Positions 39,928 through 44,347 of a stretch of 44,347 bases of DNA are shown in pieces. The notes beneath the pieces are model-generated. The model did not search any database and was not told the origin of the DNA. It was given only the letters and a program-made list of their open reading frames with translations. Position 1 is the stretch's first letter. Every line of letters starts with the position of its first letter. Origin of the DNA: CAG-217 sp963638105 (GTDB lineage: Bacteria; Bacillota; Clostridia; Oscillospirales; Acutalibacteraceae); the NCBI GenBank assembly GCA_963638105.1, contig CAVHPP010000017.1, positions 1 through 44,347 of the forward strand, written 5' to 3'. A program made the translations under genes and the position numbers.

Positions 39928-40692
39928 ATGAAAAAAAGACCGGTGCCTATTCACGAAACAGGCTATATCTGCGCCTCTCTGGCTATGGTCAGCGGCTTTT
40001 TGGAGACCTATACTTATTTATTAAAGGGCGGCGTGTTCGCCAATGCCCAAACCGGCAACTTTGCCCTGCTGGGTATGGCCATCGCCCACGGCGATGTGAA
40101 GAAGATATTTACCTACCTGATCCCCATGTGCTTTTATGTGATCGGCATTGCCCTGACGGTGACGATGCCCCGCCTGCTGGATGAGAACAAGCTGCTGCGG
40201 TGGGACACGGTGTTTGTGGCGCTGGAGATCGGCCTGCTGTTTATGGTGGGCTGCCTGCCAAAATCGGTGCCCTTTACCGTTTCCACTGTGACGGTGGCCT
40301 TTATCTGCGCCATGCAGTACAATACGTTTAAGCGCACCAACAATATGGCGTTTTCCTCCACCTTTTGTACCAACAATCTGCGCCAGCTGGCGCTGCATTT
40401 TCTGGATTATCTGCGCACCAAGGAGAAGCAGAGCCTGAAAAACAGCTTGACTTATATGTTGATCAACGGATCCTTTTTGCTGGGGGCAGTGATCGGTACC
40501 CTGTGCGCCCGCCGGTTGGGCGACCGTGCAATATGGGTATGCTGCGGCGTGCTGGCGCCGGTGTTGCTGGCGCTGATCTTTGGCAAGCGGGAGGTAGAGA
40601 GCGAGCTGCTGGCCGAGGAGCGGCAGGAGCTGGCCGTGGAAGAACGCGCCCTGGAAGAAGAGCAGCGGGAATTGCAGGACGAGGATAAGTGA
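39928..40692 (+). CDS. DUF1275 (YoaK-type) membrane protein
   Basis: 254 residues with the start typical of the family: ETGYICASLAMVSGFLETYTY, then GGVFANAQTGNFALLGMAIA. Six or so hydrophobic segments cover 12-225. Conserved internal stretches include YNTFKRTNNMAFSSTFCTNN. A highly acidic coiled tail (about 228-254, rich in Glu and Gln) is an unusual addition. Function unknown; such proteins are assumed to be transporters or membrane accessory factors. AAGGAG lies 8 bp before the ATG. Confidence 0.85.
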   Translation: MKKRPVPIHETGYICASLAMVSGFLETYTYLLKGGVFANAQTGNFALLGMAIAHGDVKKIFTYLIPMCFYVIGIALTVTMPRLLDENKLLRWDTVFVALEIGLLFMVGCLPKSVPFTVSTVTVAFICAMQYNTFKRTNNMAFSSTFCTNNLRQLALHFLDYLRTKEKQSLKNSLTYMLINGSFLLGAVIGTLCARRLGDRAIWVCCGVLAPVLLALIFGKREVESELLAEERQELAVEERALEEEQRELQDEDK

Positions 40693-40725
40693 TTGTAAGT
40701 CGTTAAATGTGTTGAAGATTATAAT

Positions 40726-40751
40726 GTAGGGGGCGATGCCCACATCGCCCC
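40726..40751 (+). repeat. GTAG-hairpin repeat, family R3
   Basis: GTAG, GGGGCGATG, CCCA, CATCGCCCC. Perfect stem; a fourth compensated variant. Confidence 0.85.
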
Positions 40752-40771
40752 GCCAATCCCTCCATCTGTAT

Positions 40772-40797
40772 CGTAGGGCGGGGGCTTGCTCCCGCCG
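40772..40797 (+). repeat. GTAG-hairpin repeat, family R1
   Basis: Forward R1, 20 bp after the R3 element and in the same orientation. Confidence 0.8.
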
Positions 40798-40822
40798 CAT
40801 ACAGAACTTGCCTACCAACCCC

Positions 40823-40849
40823 AAGAGCACCCAACCGGGTGCTCTTTTT
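40823..40849 (+). terminator. Terminator downstream of DUF1275
   Basis: GAGCACCC, AACC loop, GGGTGCTC, then TTTTT. About 130 bp after the stop codon, beyond the two repeats, which would therefore be in the transcript. Confidence 0.82.
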
Positions 40850-40854
40850 CTATA

Positions 40855-40940
40855 TATAATAGGTATGCTTGTCCCGCATTTGCCGGGTCGAAGGGTGTCG
40901 ACGGGGGCGGCAAGGTCAAAATGCCGGTGTCGGGCAGCAA
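40855..40940 (+). other. Possible structured transcript with TATAATAGGTAT start
   Basis: TATAAT at 40855-40860 followed by AGGTAT, as at mnmE and parB. Downstream are nested inverted repeats, TTGCC/GGCAA enclosing GTCGA/TCGAC (about 40878-40917), and a small TGCC/GGCA hairpin (about 40922-40936). There is no open frame and no -35. It may be an unassigned small RNA, or chance. Confidence 0.25.
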
Positions 40941-41235
40941 AATAACGGATTTTTGGCTTAAAATCGAGCAAAATGCGGGGTACGAGATATTGTGGATCGT
41001 GGACAAAATATGACAGATTTTTACCATATTTTGGGAAAAATATGAAATTTGGCAACAAAAAGGTTACAAATTGCAATCTTTGGAAGCCGGATTTCTACCA
41101 AACCTACAAAATTTCGCTTTCGCGCGGTAAAGTGTGTAAACGAAAGACCACAAGATATTGATTGGCGTGGCGGCATTTTAGTTTTATGTCAAACGGGATT
41201 TGTGCAACTTCAACAAAAACATCCGGTTCAAAAAG

Positions 41236-41263
41236 TTGACTTCTTAGTGATTTGTGATATAAT
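41236..41263 (+). promoter_or_regulatory. Promoter of the G5/3D protein gene
   Basis: TTGACT (41236-41241), 16 bp, TATAAT (41258-41263) with an extended TGA before the -10. The leader of about 130 nt contains overlapping inverted repeats (GCTCTT/AAGAGC and GGCTC/GAGCC around 41315-41345). I cannot assign these to a known riboswitch. Confidence 0.75.
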
Positions 41264-41400
41264 CGTCTGCGTCTTAGGGAAATACTAACGGAAAAGGCAG
41301 AATAAATTGCTTCTGCTCTTGTGGTGGCTCCCCGCAAAAGAGCCCCTCAATAAAAAACGGCAAGCCTGTTTTCTATTTTCCAAAACAAAAGGAGATTCAG

Positions 41401-42627
41401 ATGATTTATCGATCCAAATCCGGTGGCGTAAAACGCTGGGCAAAGATGCTCACCACAGCTGTGCTGGCCTTTGTGCTGGCCATCGTTGTGTTCGCCTCCA
41501 CTGCATTCGCTGGCCTGCTCAACGAATATAATGTGGATATTGTGGTAGATGGCGTGACCACCACCGTGACCACCAGAGAAGAGAAACCAACCGAGATCCT
41601 GACCAATGCAAACATTACGCTGGAGAGCACCGACAAGCTGGACCTTTCAGGCTTTGAAGCCGGCAAGGGCGGCAAGATCGTGCTGGACCGGCAGCATACT
41701 GTCAATGTGGAAGTGAACCGCACCATCACCGCCTGTGCCGTGTATGCGGATACCGTAGGCGACGCCTTGACCGAGGCGGGTCTGGCGCTGCACAGCGCAG
41801 ACAAGGTGAATTACGCCCTGACCGATCCGGTAACGGACGGTATGGTCATCCGGGTAAACACTGCCTTTACCGTCACCCTGACGGCAGACGGCAAGACCCA
41901 AAGCTTTGCCATGGTGGAGGGCACCGTGGGCGACCTGCTGGACCTGGCTAAGGTACAGCTGGGTACAGATGATTATACAGAACCTTCTGCCACAACATCC
42001 CTTAAGGCAGGCATGAAGATTCATGTGTACCGGGTCAGCTACAAGACCGTCACCGAGACGGAGACCCTGTCTTATAAGACGGAGACCAAGACCGACAGCA
42101 AGCTCACCGTAGGCAAGACCAAAGTGGAGCAACAGGGCAAGACCGGCTCCGCCAATGTGACCTATAAAGTGAAGCTGGTTAACGGCAAAGAAAAAACCCG
42201 CACGGAAGAGAAGCGGGTAGTTACCAAAAAGCCGGTGAAGAAGATTGTGCGCACCGGCACCAAAGCCGCCGGCGTAAAGGCAAACGGCGTAAAGTCCAGA
42301 GGCGGTTATTCCGTGGGCCAGAGCATCAGCGGTCGTTACACCCATTACTGCGCCTGCGCGGTATGCAACGGCAACTCCCGCGGCATCACCACCAGCGGCC
42401 GCCGCATTTATAACGGTATGTCCGATCCCCATTATGTGGCCTGCAACTGGTTGCCCCTGGGCTCCGTGATTTCCGTGAACGGCACCAACTACACCGTAGT
42501 GGACCGTGGCGGCAGCGGGCTGTCCAGTCAGGGCAGAATTGATATTTTCACCCCGGAGGGCCACGCAGCCTGCTATCGCTACGGCACCGGCAGCTGCTCC
42601 ATTAAGATCGTTCGCCTGGGTTGGTAA
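41401..42627 (+). CDS. Secreted G5 and 3D domain cell-wall protein (Rpf/YabE-like)
   Basis: 408 residues. A signal or anchor segment (about 13-37) precedes two or three DUF348 ubiquitin-like units (about 45-210). A G5 domain follows (about 212-290, with YKTVTETETLSYKTETK and TRTEEKRVV), then a basic linker. The C-terminal 3D domain (about 308-405) has the double-psi beta-barrel fold of MltA/RlpA-type wall hydrolases. Its acidic residues in VVDRGG and GRIDIF are present, but the first expected Asp is Asn in YVACNWLPLG. A Cys-rich HYCACAVCNG precedes it. It probably cleaves or remodels peptidoglycan. AAAAGGAG precedes the ATG. Followed by a terminator. Confidence 0.85.
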   Translation: MIYRSKSGGVKRWAKMLTTAVLAFVLAIVVFASTAFAGLLNEYNVDIVVDGVTTTVTTREEKPTEILTNANITLESTDKLDLSGFEAGKGGKIVLDRQHTVNVEVNRTITACAVYADTVGDALTEAGLALHSADKVNYALTDPVTDGMVIRVNTAFTVTLTADGKTQSFAMVEGTVGDLLDLAKVQLGTDDYTEPSATTSLKAGMKIHVYRVSYKTVTETETLSYKTETKTDSKLTVGKTKVEQQGKTGSANVTYKVKLVNGKEKTRTEEKRVVTKKPVKKIVRTGTKAAGVKANGVKSRGGYSVGQSISGRYTHYCACAVCNGNSRGITTSGRRIYNGMSDPHYVACNWLPLGSVISVNGTNYTVVDRGGSGLSSQGRIDIFTPEGHAACYRYGTGSCSIKIVRLGW

Positions 42628-42640
42628 GTTGGTAAAAATG

Positions 42641-42676
42641 AACCCCATCGGTATTGCACCGGTGGGGTTTTTGTTT
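42641..42676 (+). terminator. Terminator after the 3D gene
   Basis: AACCCCATCGGT / ACCGGTGGGGTT stem with one G-T pair, then TTTGTTTT. It marks the end of the core-genome block before the AT-rich element. Confidence 0.85.
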
Positions 42677-42715
42677 TGTGATGGTAAGTAGGGAGGGGGC
42701 ATCGCCGTCTGTCTG

Positions 42716-42906
42716 CGGCGATACGAAGAATCATCATCCGCCAGTTCTTGCATAGCGTCAACTACTCGCTTAAGCACTTTTCGTCGAGGTGGATAAAACT
42801 TTTTGTCTGGTTCTCTATTCCATTCCACATAAAGCAAGTAGGAATCGAAGTCAAGGGGAGCGACGGCAAGTAGCACTCGTTTATGGAGTGCGAACAAAGT
42901 TCGCAA
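42716..42906 (-). pseudogene. Truncated phage terminase large-subunit N-terminus (probable)
   Basis: On the minus strand, a frame from about 42906 (TTG, with GAGGAG close upstream) reads LFALHKRVLLAVAPLDFDSY then FYPPRRKVLKRVVDAMQELADD. This resembles the N-terminus of phage terminase large subunits, just before their ATPase Walker A. The Walker region never appears: after about 42716 the frame continues through the 3D gene terminator and antisense to that gene. I take it as a remnant cut at the element's edge. The family assignment is from memory of the pattern. Confidence 0.55.
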
Positions 42907-42933
42907 CGTCTCCTCATTCTGACAAGTACCTAT

Positions 42934-43089
42934 TTAAGTAGAAATGTCCTCGGACAGAATTTTTAGCCACTTCACACCGAGAGATACGTCCGTCTTCATA
43001 GCTTCCTGGCACATATTGTAGAGGTCTTCGCCAGCTTTCAAATCGCCACTCTTGAACCTCTGATAGATAATTTCAAGTAATTGCTCCAT
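42934..43089 (-). CDS. Small 51-residue protein, unknown function
   Basis: Minus-strand ORF with GGAGGT just before its ATG (43089). It starts MEQLLEIIYQRFKSGDLKAG and ends KWLKILSEDIST. Predicted helical and acidic, soluble. The good Shine-Dalgarno and its place just before the terminase-like remnant suggest a genuine phage or element gene. No motif recognised. Confidence 0.55.
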   Translation of the reverse strand: MEQLLEIIYQRFKSGDLKAGEDLYNMCQEAMKTDVSLGVKWLKILSEDIST

Positions 43090-43107
43090 AGTTACCTCCA
43101 AACAAAA

Positions 43108-43160
43108 AGAAGTGCGTTACCGTTCAGAGAATTTAATCTCTGTGCGATAACGCACCTTCT
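43108..43160 (-). terminator. Long hairpin between element genes
   Basis: AGAAGTGCGTTA pairs with TAACGCACCTTCT (one bulge), with an inner stem CAGAGA/TCTCTG. It lies between the 35-residue and 51-residue ORFs. On the minus strand it is followed by TTTTTGTTT, so it can act as a terminator. Confidence 0.6.
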
Positions 43161-43176
43161 ATACAATCACAACATT

Positions 43177-43284
43177 TTATTTTCTTCGTCTGCGTCTCCC
43201 TCGATGGTGAGAACGCTCATTCATTTTCATACATTCCCACAGGACAACCGCCGGGAACGCCAGTACCAGTAATACAATCTCCAT
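43177..43284 (-). CDS. Small 35-residue membrane protein with basic tail
   Basis: Minus-strand ORF starting 4 bp after the lipoprotein stop. One hydrophobic helix (MEIVLLVLAFPAVVLWECMK) followed by a positively charged tail with GRRRRRK. The Shine-Dalgarno is weak, so translation would depend on coupling to the lipoprotein gene. Function unknown. Confidence 0.4.
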   Translation of the reverse strand: MEIVLLVLAFPAVVLWECMKMNERSHHRGRRRRRK

Positions 43285-43288
43285 AGGC

Positions 43289-43687
43289 TCATTTCTTCGA
43301 TAGCGGTATCTCGACTTTCGTACCGTCAGAGAACTCAACCGATACCGTAGAATCATCGTTCAACTGGAACAACCATACCACATCGGCAGTCACGCCGCTT
43401 TGTACGCTGGAATCACACTGAATATAACCATTGGTTTTTTCACCTGTTGGTACAATACAAGGGATTTCGGCACCGTTCTGAAACGCCTTGACCGTAATAT
43501 AATCAGCCGGGATAGCTGTTTCGTCACTACCATTCGTGTACTGTGTGTAAACCGCTACGCAGTCTCGGTCAACCACATTGACTTTCTCACCGCTGACATA
43601 CGATATAGTGTGTTGGGATTCAGTACCACAGGCAGTGAGACCTAACACCATCATTGCGGCACATAGGATTGATAGGATTTTCTTCAT
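43289..43687 (-). CDS. Small lipoprotein, DUF5067-like
   Basis: 132 residues. Signal peptide MKKILSILCAAMMVLG with lipobox LTAC and Cys20 as the lipidation site. The mature part (AVYTQYTNGSDE, VKAFQNGAEIPCIVP, FQLNDDSTVSVEFSDG) looks like an immunoglobulin-type beta sandwich of the DUF5067 kind. The ATG overlaps the recombinase stop by 4 bp (ATGA), so the two are translated together. That is unusual for a recombinase; a role in surface exclusion or immunity is a guess. Confidence 0.7.
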   Translation of the reverse strand: MKKILSILCAAMMVLGLTACGTESQHTISYVSGEKVNVVDRDCVAVYTQYTNGSDETAIPADYITVKAFQNGAEIPCIVPTGEKTNGYIQCDSSVQSGVTADVVWLFQLNDDSTVSVEFSDGTKVEIPLSKK

Positions 43688-44347
43688 TGCTCTACCTCCA
43701 ATGGGAGAATAGGCGTGTGCACACCCTGCACCCAGTCCACATCTCCGTATTTATATTTGCCCTCATAAAAAGGACGATTAGCCAATATTCCTCGTATCGT
43801 AGAAGGTTGAAACCTCTTACCCTTTCGCGTTCTATACCCTTCTTCATACAATGAATCACATATATCCAAGAGCGTTGCTTTTTCTCGATCGTGTTCTCGG
43901 AACACCATTTCCACAATCGGCTCTTCATCGGGATTAACTACAAGGACGCCATCCACACTGGTGTACCCGTATGGCTTATTTCCGCCTGAGTACCCGCCGC
44001 ATTTGGCTTTTAGAGATCGTCCTCTCCCTGTGCGCAATGCGATATTTCGGCGTTCCTGTTCTGCAACAAACATTAGCAAAGAGCGGTATATATTTGCAAA
44101 ATCATCGCCCTCAGAAAAATGCTCCTCTGTAGATAGTAGTTTGACGTTTCGCTTTTCGAGTGTATAGAAATAATAGAAATACAATTTCGTATCACGAGCC
44201 ACCCGATCATTCTTGAATACGATTACCGCCTCGTGACGAGGCAAGACGTCAGACTGATACAGGATTTTATTCAATTCCGGCCGATTGTCCTTTGCGCCAC
44301 TGATAGTGTCTGTACACCAGTCCACGATTTCATAGTCATGTTCATTC
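43684..44347 (-). CDS. Large serine recombinase (partial, 5' end beyond window)
   Basis: On the minus strand the frame is open to the window edge, so the start (with the catalytic Ser) is not visible. At least 220 residues remain. The end of the resolvase domain has VDWCTDTISGAKDNRPELNK and FKNDRVARDTKLYFYYFYTL, with the E-helix region FVAEQERRNIALRTGRG. A Recombinase domain follows with NKPYGYTSVDG, EEPIVEMVF and FQPSTIRGILANRPFYEGKYKYGD. The zinc-ribbon/coiled-coil part of long integrases is absent: the protein ends 30 residues later. It probably mobilises the adjacent element. Confidence 0.85.
   Translation of the reverse strand, partial: NEHDYEIVDWCTDTISGAKDNRPELNKILYQSDVLPRHEAVIVFKNDRVARDTKLYFYYFYTLEKRNVKLLSTEEHFSEGDDFANIYRSLLMFVAEQERRNIALRTGRGRSLKAKCGGYSGGNKPYGYTSVDGVLVVNPDEEPIVEMVFREHDREKATLLDICDSLYEEGYRTRKGKRFQPSTIRGILANRPFYEGKYKYGDVDWVQGVHTPILPLEVEQ

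Larger units (their letters stand above)
40693..41400. other. Long spacer between DUF1275 and the 3D protein gene
   Basis: No gene in 708 bp. It holds R3 and R1 repeats in the same orientation, a terminator (40823-40849), a TATAATAGGTAT element (40855), two hairpins around 40878-40933, an AT-rich stretch without features (about 40950-41230), and the promoter plus a leader of about 130 nt of the next gene. Confidence 0.7.

Noticed and set aside
41264..41400. c-di-AMP (ydaO-type) riboswitch upstream of the 3D gene
   Set aside because: Such riboswitches often precede wall hydrolase genes, but I could not recognise the conserved core here. Only short alternative hairpins are visible.
41647..42715. 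Long minus-strand frame continuing from the terminase remnant
   Set aside because: It is antisense to the well-supported 3D protein gene and has no family features. Only the first part, outside that gene, looks coding.

Overview
The window looks like the chromosomal replication-origin region of a Gram-positive anaerobe of class Clostridia, most likely an Oscillospiraceae/Ruminococcaceae-type gut bacterium. This rests on the gene set and order (dnaA-dnaN-rlbA-recF-remB-gyrB, rpmH-rnpA-yidD-yidC-khpB, mnmE-mnmG-rsmG-noc-parA-parB), strong AGGAGG-type ribosome binding sites, the alpha2-type GlyRS, AdhE and NifS/NifU. The species is not identifiable from the sequence alone. Almost every housekeeping gene lies on the + strand, co-directional with a fork leaving an origin between dnaA and dnaN.

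Layout. 1-6.4 kb: dnaA, a putative oriC in the dnaA-dnaN spacer (DnaA-box-like sites, a GC-rich spacer and CTA trinucleotide repeats resembling DnaA-trios), then a tightly overlapping dnaN-rlbA-recF-remB-gyrB operon. 6.4-8.0 kb: a repeat-rich spacer containing a second copy of the gyrB 3' end, then two YcxB-like membrane proteins. 8.0-12.6 kb: gyrA and an LCP-family cell-wall ligase. 12.8-15.9 kb: a minus-strand histidine phosphatase, a plus-strand XRE regulator, and a minus-strand vanZ-like/mtnN pair. 15.9-18.9 kb: rpmH-rnpA-yidD-yidC-khpB. 19-27.3 kb: mnmE-mnmG-rsmG, noc, a cluster of four parS sites, then parA-parB-serS. 27.9-31.2 kb: adhE with three Rex-like operators upstream, followed by an APH-fold kinase. 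32-37.4 kb: nifS-nifU-nadA (Fe-S assembly plus an Fe-S enzyme of NAD synthesis) and glyS-DUF975. 37.6-40.7 kb: a minus-strand GH95 enzyme and a plus-strand DUF1275 protein. 41.4-42.6 kb: a secreted G5/3D cell-wall protein. 42.7-44.3 kb: the visibly more AT-rich edge of a mobile element on the minus strand (serine recombinase, lipoprotein, two small ORFs and a truncated terminase-like ORF).

The least expected structure lies between genes. Intergenic spaces hold several families of short hairpin elements. Three families start with a GTAG tetranucleotide directly before a perfect or near-perfect stem, and their stems differ between copies by paired (compensatory) changes. That is the layout of REP elements, here in a Clostridia genome and often arranged head to head as in BIMEs. 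A second modular family of about 80-180 bp has ends resembling AATCCCTC...GAGGGATT, a conserved CCTCCCTT/AAGGGAGG core and interchangeable end hairpins. A third, multi-hairpin element of about 115 bp is also headed by GTAG.

The rpmH-to-parB block normally abuts dnaA and points away from it in Firmicutes. Here it lies about 16 kb downstream of dnaA and points the same way, which implies an inversion or translocation near the origin. Coordinates of promoters and hairpins come from reading the sequence by eye. No searches or folding calculations were run.
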